From Mageeibacillus sp. UBA6976 (GTDB lineage Bacteria; Bacillota; Clostridia; Saccharofermentanales; Saccharofermentanaceae), in NCBI GenBank assembly GCA_002450155.1, contig DJYO01000001.1, positions 1 to 21,607 of the forward strand: a stretch of DNA of 21,607 nucleotides. The letters run 5' to 3'. The notes under the pieces were generated by a model that made no database searches, was not told the DNA's origin, and worked only from the letters and a program-made list of their open reading frames with translations. Below, in pieces: positions 8,697 to 17,278 of this stretch; position 1 is the stretch's first letter, and every line of letters starts with the position of its first letter. Both the position numbers and the translations under genes were made by a program.

Positions 8697-9296
8697 GTGA
8701 TAAAAATGATGCGTTTAGAAATTGGTTTCTGCTTGTTAAAGAATAATGACAGAAATATCATTGAGGTTAATAAGTTATTCTTTCAAACAATTACTGCGCA
8801 GGGTTGGTCTTTATCTAAGGAATACCATTGTGATTGGTCAAAGGGGCCTTCGGCGTTTTTTGATTATATTAAGACGGAGAACTCGAAAACAGTTACGCTT
8901 CTAGTAGAAGTATATACTTATCACAGTGGATATATTGAATACGTATTATCTATGAGTCCCATTTATTATGATTCAAACAATCAGAAATTATCATATTATG
9001 TCCCAAAAGATTTGTATAATATAGTTGTAAGCGAGATAGAAACTATTGACTTTTTTTGTGCAAGTATGGGGTTGGAGATTCATGGCTTTGAACCACTTTC
9101 TTCGGATGAACGATACATTTTTGGTAATAATCATATAAAGTATCTTAACGACACCTTGTATGTCATCACTTATATTTCCAAGGAGTGTGCAAGGTCTTGC
9201 TATGATATTATGCCTGCAGCGAAATCTCGTTATGATGACATCAGATTAACCAAAGGAAATCTATATGTAGAAAAAGCTATTGTGGAGGAACATTAG
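8697..9296 (+). CDS. Putative immunity protein for orphan tip 2
   Basis: This soluble protein of 199 residues is not recognised as a family. It begins 8 bases after the restored stop of the preceding toxin tip. The GTG at 8697 has AAGGA at 8689-8693 four bases upstream; ATG 8706 or 8709 are alternative starts with a longer spacing. Aromatic-rich beta segments (VTLLVEVYTYHSGYIEYVL) are seen, with no membrane segment. The 3' end runs directly into a fragment of another toxin, so its last few residues may be altered by that junction. Function as immunity protein is inferred from position only. Confidence 0.7.
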   Translation: MIKMMRLEIGFCLLKNNDRNIIEVNKLFFQTITAQGWSLSKEYHCDWSKGPSAFFDYIKTENSKTVTLLVEVYTYHSGYIEYVLSMSPIYYDSNNQKLSYYVPKDLYNIVVSEIETIDFFCASMGLEIHGFEPLSSDERYIFGNNHIKYLNDTLYVITYISKECARSCYDIMPAAKSRYDDIRLTKGNLYVEKAIVEEH

Positions 9297-9439
9297 GAAC
9301 TACAGGACAGTTCTATGCAAATGCCTCCAACATACTTGACCTGACACAAGAGTCTGCAAGAAACTATTTTGGAGTTACAACCAATATGATCACAGGACAA
9401 AGTTACTCAAATACACAAGTAATTTGGCAAGGCATTTAA
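9284..9439 (+). pseudogene. Remnant of a third displaced toxin tip (C-terminal tail only)
   Basis: A short frame reads GTLGTTGQFYANASNILDL, then QESARNYFGVTTNMITGQ and VIWQGI, ending at TAA 9437-9439. It overlaps the end of the preceding immunity gene in another frame and has no start. The next gene begins on the very next base, as toxin-immunity pairs often do. It is best read as the 3' stub of a toxin tip left by cassette turnover. I do not recognise the toxin type. Confidence 0.55.
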
Positions 9440-9931
9440 ATGAAAAAAACAGATTGGATAGGGTTTTTGATCGTTATTATCTTTGTGATAATTTCAAAAT
9501 GCGTCAACAATATATTTTTTTGTTTGTTACTGTTTCTTTGTGGTGCAATTCCATTATTACTAAATGGCAGTATTATTGTTGAAGATGAAAAGTATAGAGT
9601 GTATTTGCCACATGTACAATGCATTATAGGTTTATTTGCAATTCTTTACGGTTCAATAGATGCCATTCACATGTGTGGATTTGTCTATTCTATATTGATG
9701 TCTGTTGGAGGATTTGTTGTGATAGTGGGTTTAAAAAATAAAAGAATTGCAGTACATCGAGTAATAACAAGCCCTCTAGCACTGATCATTCTGTTTTTTT
9801 GCTTCAAATTGGCTTTTTCTGTTAACTCTATGTCTGCAGCAGTCTCAGGAATAATTGCAGTATTAGTTGCTCTTTTTGGAATTGTCTTTTCAGATCGAAA
9901 TTGGTTAAATCATTTTATGATGAAAAAATAA
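9440..9931 (+). CDS. Small integral membrane protein, putative immunity protein
   Basis: This 163-residue protein is very hydrophobic, with about five to six predicted membrane segments (near residues 7-20, 25-45, 57-77, 79-97, 108-126 and 130-149) and a short basic tail ending in MMKK. It begins one base after the stop of the toxin remnant, so it probably served as that toxin's immunity protein. Membrane immunity proteins usually counter toxins that act on the membrane or in the cell envelope, which hints at the lost toxin's target. No clear ribosome binding site precedes it apart from coupling to the upstream frame. No family is recognised. Confidence 0.65.
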   Translation: MKKTDWIGFLIVIIFVIISKCVNNIFFCLLLFLCGAIPLLLNGSIIVEDEKYRVYLPHVQCIIGLFAILYGSIDAIHMCGFVYSILMSVGGFVVIVGLKNKRIAVHRVITSPLALIILFFCFKLAFSVNSMSAAVSGIIAVLVALFGIVFSDRNWLNHFMMKK

Positions 9932-9981
9932 TAAATAAGGGGTCAATCTTTGATGGATTTTTTTCTTCACGAACCTTGTGA

Positions 9982-10095
9982 AGATTGGGTTGCTCTACTA
10001 GAAATGTTGGTTTTGAATTTAGTTGTGAACGTGAGTTAGTAATTGATATAATTAGCGGAGCATATTCAATTTTGGAATTGGAAATCAATAGTTAG
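9982..10095 (+). pseudogene. Possible degraded reading frame, end of toxin island
   Basis: After TGA 9979-9981 a frame reads RNVGFEFSCERELVIDII then SGAYSILELEINS and ends at TAG 10093-10095. A second short frame (ATG 9953, MDFFLHEPCEDWVALLEML, stop 10037-10039) overlaps it and has AAGGGG upstream. Together they look like a small gene broken by a frameshift, perhaps another immunity remnant. Either could be chance coding. Confidence 0.3.
10023..10052 (+). promoter_or_regulatory. Candidate sigma-A promoter for the GH5 gene
   Basis: A perfect -10 box TATAAT (10047-10052) has an extended TG one base upstream (TGATATAAT). TTGTGA at 10023-10028 could be the -35 box, 18 bases away, matching 4 of 6 positions. 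It lies about 54 bases before the GH5 start and could drive the downstream gene block. The surroundings are AT-rich, so chance matches are possible. Confidence 0.45.
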
Positions 10096-10105
10096 GAGAT
10101 CTGCT

Positions 10106-11293
10106 ATGAAGAAATATATTGCTGTTATTCTTACTTTGGCATTAGGACTATCCGCTCTTGCAGGGTGTTCTACCAAGCTTGCACCTGAGACATTGCCTTC
10201 GGAGGTGCCTACAAATCCCACGGAGTCAACGGTTATCCTGCCCTCGGAATCAGAAACCGAGACTACTGAAACAGAGCCCGCGCACGGGCCTAACAGTACT
10301 GCTGTAGTAACTGAGAGGATAGTTGACCTTAACGGGCAGCTTGCTGTTGACGGTACCAATATCGTTAATTCTGAAGGCGAGGCTATTCAGCTCAAAGGTA
10401 TGAGTACATATGCTCTTAATATGTGCCCCGATACAGTAAATGAGGAATTTGTTAAGACCCTGGCGGAAGACTGGGGCATTGACGTACTCCGTATTGCAAT
10501 GACCACCAAGGGCAATTCTGATGACTATTCAACAGATCCTGATAAGTATTTCAATATGGTCTGCGGGATAATCGACCTTTGTTTAGAACAGGGAATATAC
10601 GTTATCGTAGATTGGCATATCCTTTATGACGGAGATCCTAATGAGTTCAAGGCAGAATCTGTGGATTTCTTCTCCAGAATATCTGCTATATATGGCGATA
10701 ATCCCAATATCCTTTACGAGATCTGCAATGAGCCTAACGGCAATACATTTGAAGATGACTCTGTCCCTGTTACTTGGGAGGGTTCAATTAAGCCTTATGC
10801 AGAAGAAGTTATCGCTGCCATAAGAGAGAACGATCCGGATAACATCATCATCGTCGGTACTCCCACCTGGAGCCAGGATGTAGATATTGCTTCCGAAGAC
10901 CCGATCGAAGGTGATAATATCTGTTATACATGCCATTTCTATGCAGGCTCCCACGGACAGGAACTTCGTGATAAAATAGTCACCGCAAATGAGAATGGGA
11001 TCTGTATCTTCGTAACAGAATGGGGTACGACTAATGACTCCGGCAAAGGAACGGTCTTTGTTGAGGAATCTCAGGAATGGCTTGATTTCCTTGAAGAGAG
11101 GAACATATCCTGGTGTAACTGGTCTATAGGCGGATCTAACGCAGAGAGCTCTAATGCTCTTAAATTCCAGTCTTCTGTACTTACCGTAAGCGAGAAGTAC
11201 GAGGGACATTGGCCGGACGAATTCATATCCACTTCCGGTCTGTTTGTAAGGTGCAATCTCCTGGATCAGGAATATGTAGCACCTGAAGATTAA
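10106..11293 (+). CDS. GH5 family endoglucanase-like lipoprotein (cellulase)
   Basis: Glycoside hydrolase family 5 enzymes cleave beta-1,4 linkages in cellulose and related glucans by a retaining mechanism. The 395-residue protein opens with a lipoprotein signal (MKKYIAVILTLALGLSALAGC, lipobox LAGC with Cys21), so it is probably anchored on the outer face of the membrane. A Thr/Glu/Ser/Pro linker covers residues 22-66. The catalytic domain shows VIVDWHIL (H171), YEICNEPNG with the acid/base Glu209, HFYAGSHGQ (H277) and VTEWGT with the nucleophile Glu305. The motifs look closest to the GH5_2 endoglucanase type. The start has AGGAG at 10094-10098, 7 bases upstream. No carbohydrate-binding module or dockerin is present. 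It sits between the toxin island and argS, with only 17 bases to argS. Confidence 0.92.
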   Translation: MKKYIAVILTLALGLSALAGCSTKLAPETLPSEVPTNPTESTVILPSESETETTETEPAHGPNSTAVVTERIVDLNGQLAVDGTNIVNSEGEAIQLKGMSTYALNMCPDTVNEEFVKTLAEDWGIDVLRIAMTTKGNSDDYSTDPDKYFNMVCGIIDLCLEQGIYVIVDWHILYDGDPNEFKAESVDFFSRISAIYGDNPNILYEICNEPNGNTFEDDSVPVTWEGSIKPYAEEVIAAIRENDPDNIIIVGTPTWSQDVDIASEDPIEGDNICYTCHFYAGSHGQELRDKIVTANENGICIFVTEWGTTNDSGKGTVFVEESQEWLDFLEERNISWCNWSIGGSNAESSNALKFQSSVLTVSEKYEGHWPDEFISTSGLFVRCNLLDQEYVAPED

Positions 11294-11310
11294 TTGTTTG
11301 GAGGAACCTT

Positions 11311-13035
11311 ATGGAATACAAATCAGAGATAGCAGGGAAACTTGCTGCTATAACAGGACTTGATAAAGAGCAGGTTGAATCACTTATCGAGATACCGCCC
11401 CAGCTCAGCATGGGAGATTATGCTTTCCCTTGCTTTGTCCTGGCAAAGACACTTCACAAGGCACCGCCTCTTATAGCATCTGAGATAGCATCAAGTGAGG
11501 AGCTTAAGATAGAAGGTGTCAGCGTATCCTGCGCCGGTCCCTATATTAATTTCTCCATAAGCCGTGAGATCCTTGCCGGATCTGTCATAAGAGATATTTT
11601 GGAAGCAGGGGAGAGCTACGGTAAGGATTCTATAGGTGAAGGTAAGACTGTCATAGTTGAGTATTCTTCGCCCAATATAGCAAAGCCCTTCCATGTCGGA
11701 CATGCATTTACTACTATCCTCGGCAATTCCATATCAAGGATCTATTCCAAGCTCGGATATAATGTTCAGAGATTCAACCATCTCGGAGATTACGGAACAC
11801 AGTTCGGTAAGCTCATTACTGCATACAGGCTTTGGGGAGATGAGAAGGCCTTGGAAGAAGACCCGATCAAAGAACTCCTCAGGATATATGTTAAGTTCCA
11901 TGAAGAAGCAAAGACCGAGCCTTCGTTAGAAGATGACGCAAGAGAGAATTTCAGAAAGCTTGAGGAAGGTTCGGAGGCAGAGGTCGCCCTTTGGCAGAGA
12001 TTCAGGGATGTTTCTCTCGAGGTCTTTAAGAAGACATATGACAGGATGGGCGTTGAGTTTGATAACTACAATGGAGAGTCCTTCTATTCTTCAAGGATTC
12101 CCGCAGTAGTCGAAGCCCTTGAACAGAAGGGACTGCTTGAGGAGAGCGAAGGCGCCAAAGTCGTAAAGCTCGATGATGAAGGTCTGCCTCCCTGTATTGT
12201 CCTTAAGAGCGACGGTACTACTATCTATGCTTCAAGAGACCTGGCAGCAGCCATCTACAGATACGAGAACTATAAGTTCGATAAGAATATCTATGTTGTA
12301 GGTCTGCCCCAGCAGCTCCACTTTAAGCAGGTATTTGCCGTCCTTAAGAAGATGGGTTATGGTTTTGCAGATAACTGCGTACATGTGGGATTCGGCCTGG
12401 TCAAGTTCAAGGATAAGGTATTCTCTACAAGAGAGGGAAATATTGTCCTTCTTGATGATCTGATCAATAAGACAGTGGAGAAGACCTGTGAGATCATAAG
12501 GAATAATTCTCTTGCCAGAGGCGGAGATATGAGCGAGGAGCAGATCAATGAGATTGCTGAGAAGGTAGGTATCGGTGCTGTCATCTATACTTATCTTAAG
12601 TCCGGAAGAGAGAAGGACATTGTATTTGATTGGGATGAGATGCTCGATTTTGAAGGAGATACAGCTCCTTACCTCATCTATACATATGCAAGGACAAGGT
12701 CCATATTAAGGAAGGCCCAAGAGCAGGGCCTGGCTCCTTCTGACGGTGCAGGATATAGCGTTCTTACAGGTGATGACGAATATGCGCTTATCAGGAGCCT
12801 TGCTGATTTCAAGGATTCAGTCAAGAAGGCCGCAGCTTCCTATGAACCCTTCATGATATCCAGACAGATATCTCTTATCGCAAGAAACTATAACAGGTTC
12901 TATAACAATTCCAGCATCCTTAACGCAGGTTCAGATGAGCTTATTAAGGCAAGACTTGCTCTTTGCGAAGCTGTCTGTGACGTGCTTAAGTCAGGTCTTG
13001 AGCTCCTCGGTATAGATGTAGTAGAGAAGATGTGA
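11311..13035 (+). CDS. argS: Arginyl-tRNA synthetase
   Basis: ArgS charges tRNA-Arg with arginine in an ATP-dependent reaction. The 574-residue length fits the bacterial enzyme. An N-terminal tRNA-recognition (Add1) domain covers about residues 1-90. The class I signature is seen as PFHVGH (HIGH-type, residues 126-131). The KMSK-region counterpart is VFSTREGN (370-377), with the Lys-poor form common in this enzyme. The C-terminal anticodon-binding helical domain includes YLIYTYARTRSI and ARNYNRFYNNSSIL. GGAGG at 11300-11304 lies 6 bases before the ATG. The next gene starts 3 bases after the stop. Confidence 0.96.
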   Translation: MEYKSEIAGKLAAITGLDKEQVESLIEIPPQLSMGDYAFPCFVLAKTLHKAPPLIASEIASSEELKIEGVSVSCAGPYINFSISREILAGSVIRDILEAGESYGKDSIGEGKTVIVEYSSPNIAKPFHVGHAFTTILGNSISRIYSKLGYNVQRFNHLGDYGTQFGKLITAYRLWGDEKALEEDPIKELLRIYVKFHEEAKTEPSLEDDARENFRKLEEGSEAEVALWQRFRDVSLEVFKKTYDRMGVEFDNYNGESFYSSRIPAVVEALEQKGLLEESEGAKVVKLDDEGLPPCIVLKSDGTTIYASRDLAAAIYRYENYKFDKNIYVVGLPQQLHFKQVFAVLKKMGYGFADNCVHVGFGLVKFKDKVFSTREGNIVLLDDLINKTVEKTCEIIRNNSLARGGDMSEEQINEIAEKVGIGAVIYTYLKSGREKDIVFDWDEMLDFEGDTAPYLIYTYARTRSILRKAQEQGLAPSDGAGYSVLTGDDEYALIRSLADFKDSVKKAAASYEPFMISRQISLIARNYNRFYNNSSILNAGSDELIKARLALCEAVCDVLKSGLELLGIDVVEKM

Positions 13036-13038
13036 CAT

Positions 13039-14727
13039 ATGTCAGTACCTAATTTCAGTGATATAGAGTATGTAAGACCGGATCTTGAGGCTTTCGAGGA
13101 ACTGATCAAGAGCGTCAGGCTCAAGCTCATGACAGCAACAAGCCTTGATCAGGCTATGGATGCCATATCCGAGTTCGAGGATGCGCAGAGCAGGTTCGAT
13201 ACTGCCTACGCTCTTTGTACCGTTAAGCATGATCTTGATACTTCGGATGAGTTCTTTGTTAAGGAGAATGATTTCTTCGATGAGAATACCGCAAGGGTGT
13301 CTGAGCTCTGTTCCGCAGTTCTTACAGCTATTCTCACATGTCCCTGCGCAGACGAGATCCGGAGCAAGTACGGAGACATGATCTTCCGCAAGGCTCAGAA
13401 CCGCAAGGAGACCATATCCAAGGAGATACTTGATGAACTTGCTTCCGAAGCAAGCCTTGAGAGTGAATACAGTCAGCTCCAGAGCGAAGCACAGATAGAT
13501 TTTGACGGCAGAACCCTTAACTTAAGCCTTATCCAGCCTTATCTTGAATCCGATTCCAGACAGGTGCGCAAAGAGGCTTATAAAGCTCTTGATGAATACT
13601 ATATGGGCAGAAAGCCTGTATATGACAGGATCTACGATGATATGGTCAAGGTCAGGACCGCTGCTGCCCGCAAGCTGGGATACAATACCTTCACTGAGCT
13701 TGGCTACAAGAGGATGGAGAGATACGACTATACAAGAGATGATGTCGAGAAGTTCAGGGAGAGTATCCTTAAGTACATAGTCCCTCTCACTGTTCAGATA
13801 AGAAAGCTCCAGCAGTCGAGACTGGGTGTTGATAAGCTCATGTTCTATGACCTGGGATGTCTGTTCAGGAACGGCAATCCTACCCCAAAGGTAAGCAAGG
13901 ACACATATAAAGACGCAGCAGGACTTTATTTCCGCAGGATGTTCGGCAAGGATCCCAGCTTCTTCGATGTCTTGTCTGAGCACGGGTTTACCGATCTCAT
14001 ATCAAGACCTAATAAGTCAACAGGCGGCTACTGCATGTATCTTGAAGACTATGGTATCCCTTTTATCTTCATGAACGGCAACGGTACCTATGACGATGTG
14101 GCGACTGTGGTCCACGAGGGCGGTCATGCCTATGCGGCCATACAGAGCGCCGATTCCTCGCCGTTCCTTGAGTGTCTTTCACCGACTCTTGAAACCTGCG
14201 AGATCCATTCAACGGCCATGGAGTATATGTCTTACCCTTATATGGATATATTCTACGGCGACAATGCATCGAGCTATTGCCAGATGCATATGACAGACGG
14301 ACTCTTATTCCTGCCATACGGCTGTATGGTGGATGAATTCCAGCATATCGTATATGACGACCCGGATATGCCCCCGGAGAAGAGACATATGGTCTGGAAG
14401 GAATTAGAGGAGAAGTATCAGCCCTTCATTAACTATGATGATGAGACCTTCCATGCCATGGGCGGAGCCTGGATGAAGAAAGATCATATCTTTACTTCTC
14501 CCTTCTATTACATAGACTACTGTCTGTCCCAGATATGCGCACTGGAGCTCTGGAGAGAGTCCAGGCTCGATATGCAGTCTGCGCTCCATAAGTACAATAC
14601 ACTGTGCCAGGCGGGGGGCAATGATACATTCCTTAACCTCATAAGGAATTCCGGCATAGCTTCGCCTTTTGACCGCGACACCATCAAGACTGTAGCTTAC
14701 GAGTGCTGCAAATTCCTTGAATTATGA
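13039..14727 (+). CDS. M3 family zinc oligoendopeptidase (PepF-like)
   Basis: M3 metallopeptidases degrade short peptides, mostly in the cytoplasm. The 562-residue protein has the zinc-binding HEGGH motif (His359, Glu360, His363) and the third ligand expected 25 residues on (Glu388 in CEIHSTAMEYMSYPYM). The N-terminal part is helical, as in PepF, and no signal peptide is present, so a cytosolic oligopeptidase is likely. It begins 3 bases after argS; upstream GAGAAGA is only a weak ribosome binding site, suggesting coupling to argS. Its stop overlaps the next start in ATGA. The substrate cannot be told from sequence. Confidence 0.92.
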   Translation: MSVPNFSDIEYVRPDLEAFEELIKSVRLKLMTATSLDQAMDAISEFEDAQSRFDTAYALCTVKHDLDTSDEFFVKENDFFDENTARVSELCSAVLTAILTCPCADEIRSKYGDMIFRKAQNRKETISKEILDELASEASLESEYSQLQSEAQIDFDGRTLNLSLIQPYLESDSRQVRKEAYKALDEYYMGRKPVYDRIYDDMVKVRTAAARKLGYNTFTELGYKRMERYDYTRDDVEKFRESILKYIVPLTVQIRKLQQSRLGVDKLMFYDLGCLFRNGNPTPKVSKDTYKDAAGLYFRRMFGKDPSFFDVLSEHGFTDLISRPNKSTGGYCMYLEDYGIPFIFMNGNGTYDDVATVVHEGGHAYAAIQSADSSPFLECLSPTLETCEIHSTAMEYMSYPYMDIFYGDNASSYCQMHMTDGLLFLPYGCMVDEFQHIVYDDPDMPPEKRHMVWKELEEKYQPFINYDDETFHAMGGAWMKKDHIFTSPFYYIDYCLSQICALELWRESRLDMQSALHKYNTLCQAGGNDTFLNLIRNSGIASPFDRDTIKTVAYECCKFLEL

Positions 14728-16151
14728 TATTACCCGGTAAGTTTACGGAAGAGATGGATGCCTTCTTTAGCAGGCATAAGGACATACCCTCCGAAGGGTT
14801 CTATGAGAGCTTTGATACTCCCGGCAGAAAGGGCATCAGGCTTTCTACGTTAAAGACTGATCCTGATACAAGGGATGAGATAGTATCTGCCCTTACAGGT
14901 TCCGTAGAAAGGGTACCCTGGTGTTCCTGCGGATATTATGCCCCCACGGATATATCCAACAGTAATCCTTACTACCATGCAGGAGTCTACTATCCCCAGG
15001 AGCCTTCAGCGATGCTTCCGGCAGAAGTTATAGCTGCCAGGCCAGGTGAAGTCATCCTTGATATGTGCGCTGCGCCGGGAGGCAAAGCCTGCAGGATAGG
15101 TGAGGATATGAGAGGCAAGGGGCTTCTTGTTGCTAATGAGATCAATTACGACAGATCTAAGGCCCTGCTCCGGAATATCGAGAGGAGCGGGATCACAGGT
15201 GTTGTTATCCTCAATGAGACTCCGCAGAATATCGCATCAAGACTTCCGGGATTCTTTGATAAGATCCTCATAGATGCGCCCTGTTCCGGCGAAGGCATGT
15301 TCAGAAGAGATCCCGGTGCCGTCAGAAGCTACGAAGAATACGGCCCTTCCAAGATCGCTCCTGTCCAGCAGGAGATACTGGATGCTGCAGATATCTGTCT
15401 TAAAGAGGGCGGGGAGATAGTCTATTCCACCTGTACTTTCTGCGAGGATGAGAATGAAGCAGGCATAAGGGCTTTCATGGATAAACATCCCGGATATGAG
15501 GTGATACCACATCCTGAGATAGAAGGGGTAACAAGTTCTGCTCCATCTTCGCTCCTTCAGGGCTCTATGAGGATATGGCCCCATTTAAATCCCGGTGACG
15601 GACACTTCTGCGTGCATCTCAAAAAGCAGGGTACAAGGATAAGTACTGATCTGGGGCAGTTTATTCCCAGAGGTCTTAAAGCCAGCGGCAGGGAAGGGAT
15701 AGAGAGCGCCAGGGAATTTCTCCGTGACATCCTTACGGATACCGCACTTGCAAGGTTTAAGGACAGGCCTTTTGCAGTCCACGGACAGAGCATATTCCTT
15801 ATCGATTTTGATGAGAAGCTGTTTAGGGGGCTTAAGACTGTCAAGACAGGTCTTTATGTGGGCGATTTCCGCAAGACCGGCTATAAGACGGTATTTACCC
15901 CTTCTAACAGTCTTGCCCTCACTTTGCAAAGAGCGGATATAAGGCCTGATTCCTATCTTTCGCTGCCTCCTGATTCAGATGGTATAAACAGATATCTTAA
16001 GGGTGAGACCATAATGATCGGAGAAGATGCGTCAGGACTTAAATCCAAGGGTTATATAGTAGTGGGAACAGATGATTATCCATTAGGGCTTGCCAAGGCT
16101 GGCGGCTCTATGCTCAAGAATCTGTACCCCAAGGCATGGAGGATCGTATGA
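14724..16151 (+). CDS. RsmF/NOL1-NOP2-Sun family rRNA cytosine-C5 methyltransferase
   Basis: Enzymes of this family methylate C5 of a cytosine in rRNA using S-adenosylmethionine. The SAM-binding motif I reads LDMCAAPGGKACRI. The two cysteines of the mechanism are in DAPCSGEGMFRRDP (Cys187, the family's PC motif) and YSTCTFCEDENE (Cys237). The C-terminal part from about residue 305 resembles the RsmF-type extension with a PUA-like end (GETIMIGEDASGLKSKGYIV). At 475 residues it has the length of the RsmF/YebU-like proteins common in Firmicutes. It overlaps the peptidase gene by 4 bases (ATGA). The exact rRNA position is not predictable here. Confidence 0.9.
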   Translation: MILPGKFTEEMDAFFSRHKDIPSEGFYESFDTPGRKGIRLSTLKTDPDTRDEIVSALTGSVERVPWCSCGYYAPTDISNSNPYYHAGVYYPQEPSAMLPAEVIAARPGEVILDMCAAPGGKACRIGEDMRGKGLLVANEINYDRSKALLRNIERSGITGVVILNETPQNIASRLPGFFDKILIDAPCSGEGMFRRDPGAVRSYEEYGPSKIAPVQQEILDAADICLKEGGEIVYSTCTFCEDENEAGIRAFMDKHPGYEVIPHPEIEGVTSSAPSSLLQGSMRIWPHLNPGDGHFCVHLKKQGTRISTDLGQFIPRGLKASGREGIESAREFLRDILTDTALARFKDRPFAVHGQSIFLIDFDEKLFRGLKTVKTGLYVGDFRKTGYKTVFTPSNSLALTLQRADIRPDSYLSLPPDSDGINRYLKGETIMIGEDASGLKSKGYIVVGTDDYPLGLAKAGGSMLKNLYPKAWRIV

Positions 16152-16741
16152 GACTTATAATCGCAACAGGTAATGAAGACAAGGTAAGAGAGATCGACGA
16201 GATATTGGAGGGTACCGGTTTTGAAGCTATATCCATGAAGCAGGCGGGATTTACGCCGGATATAGTAGAGGACGGTACTACCTTCGAGGAGAATGCACTG
16301 ATCAAGGCGAAAGCAGTTCATGCCCTGACAGAAGGTGAGTATGTAATGGCAGATGATTCAGGGCTTTGTATCGATGCTTTAGACGGTGCTCCCGGCATTT
16401 ACTCTGCCAGGTTCTGCGGCGAGGATTCCACCTATGAGGAGAAATTCAGGAAGATATTTGAGATGCTGAAGGATGTTCCCGAAGAGGAACGTACGGCAAG
16501 ATTCGTCTGCGCCATAGCAGTGGTAAGGCCTGACGGCACGAGCTTTACTGTAAGGGGCGAGGTATCCGGAATACTGCATGAAGAGCCTAAGGGCGATAAC
16601 GGATTCGGCTATGACCCTATATTCTATGTGCCTGAATTCGGAATGACCACAGCCCAGATGGATCCGGAGCAGAAAAATGCCATAAGCCACAGGGGAAGGG
16701 CTCTCCGTTCAATGGTTGAAAAACTGACTGAAAGGTGCTAA
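16148..16741 (+). CDS. rdgB: XTP/dITP diphosphatase (HAM1/RdgB)
   Basis: RdgB hydrolyses non-canonical purine triphosphates (ITP, dITP, XTP) to monophosphates plus pyrophosphate and keeps them out of DNA and RNA. The 197-residue protein begins MRLIIATGNEDKVREI and shows the family motifs TTFEENALIKAKA, ADDSGLCIDALDGAPGIYSAR, GDNGFGYDPIF and SHRGRAL. The start at 16148 is preferred over the in-frame ATG 16136 because GGAGG (16138-16142) lies 5 bases before it and the protein then begins as in the family. The start forms a 4-base ATGA overlap with the methyltransferase stop. Confidence 0.95.
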   Translation: MRLIIATGNEDKVREIDEILEGTGFEAISMKQAGFTPDIVEDGTTFEENALIKAKAVHALTEGEYVMADDSGLCIDALDGAPGIYSARFCGEDSTYEEKFRKIFEMLKDVPEEERTARFVCAIAVVRPDGTSFTVRGEVSGILHEEPKGDNGFGYDPIFYVPEFGMTTAQMDPEQKNAISHRGRALRSMVEKLTERC

Positions 16742-16821
16742 TATTTTCCAGCGCAAACAATTGTCCACCACCGAAGTACAACCGGCAGGATGGAAATCAT
16801 CTTTAAGAAGGACTATCAGTA

Positions 16822-17268
16822 ATGGCACAGAGTTCACCTGAATACTATCTGGTAGACAAGAGGGTTCTTCCCGAAGTCTTTATCAAGGTAATGGAAGTCA
16901 AGCAGAGGCTGAATACCGGCGAGTCCGTATCAGTCAATGAGGCTGTAAGGAAGACTGGTCTTTCCCGCAGTGCATACTATAAATACAAAGATTCAGTCCT
17001 TCCGTTCTATGAAGCGGCATCCGGCAAAAAGGTTACTCTGCTTATCTCCGTGGAGAATTTCCAGGGTATCTTATCTTCTATTATCCAGATAATCTCAGCT
17101 TCACGCGCGAATATACTTACTATCAATCAGAATATTCCGATCAATGGTCTTGCTGATATTTCCATATCCATCGAGACTGTGTCCATGCTCGGATTATTAG
17201 ACGACGTTGTAAATGACATTGACAGGCTCGCTGGCGTGCGCAAGTGCACAATACTAAGCCGTGAGTGA
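16822..17268 (+). CDS. ACT-domain regulator, UPF0735 (ThrR/PheB type)
   Basis: This 148-residue protein has an N-terminal DNA-binding-like helical part (SVNEAVRKTGLSRSAYYKYK, a helix-turn-helix pattern around residues 36-55) and a C-terminal ACT domain (VTLLISVENFQGILSSII to VRKCTILSRE), an amino-acid-sensing fold. It matches the UPF0735 family; the Bacillus subtilis member (YszB/PheB, renamed ThrR) is a reported regulator of threonine-pathway genes. Here it stands 10 bases before hom, so control of hom by threonine-family amino acids is a reasonable inference. AAGGA at 16808-16812 lies 9 bases before the ATG. The 80-base gap in front is the largest in this block, and I see no convincing promoter in it. 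Confidence 0.88.
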   Translation: MAQSSPEYYLVDKRVLPEVFIKVMEVKQRLNTGESVSVNEAVRKTGLSRSAYYKYKDSVLPFYEAASGKKVTLLISVENFQGILSSIIQIISASRANILTINQNIPINGLADISISIETVSMLGLLDDVVNDIDRLAGVRKCTILSRE

Positions 17269-17278
17269 TGGAGGGTTC

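Noticed and set aside
14069..14317. Antisense frame within the M3 peptidase gene
   Set aside because: It overlaps the HEGGH-containing sense frame completely and shows no protein family features.
16136..16147. Upstream ATG 16136 as start of rdgB
   Set aside because: It precedes the GGAGG ribosome binding site; ATG 16148 has proper spacing and gives the family N-terminus MRLIIATGN.
16742..16821. Promoter or riboswitch in front of the ThrR-like gene
   Set aside because: TTGTCC occurs but no acceptable -10 box follows at proper spacing, and no conserved riboswitch core or terminator hairpin is visible in the 80 bases.
17261..17278. GTG 17261 as start of hom
   Set aside because: The GGAGG at 17270-17274 would lie inside the coding region; ATG 17279 is well placed after it and gives a standard Rossmann N-terminus.
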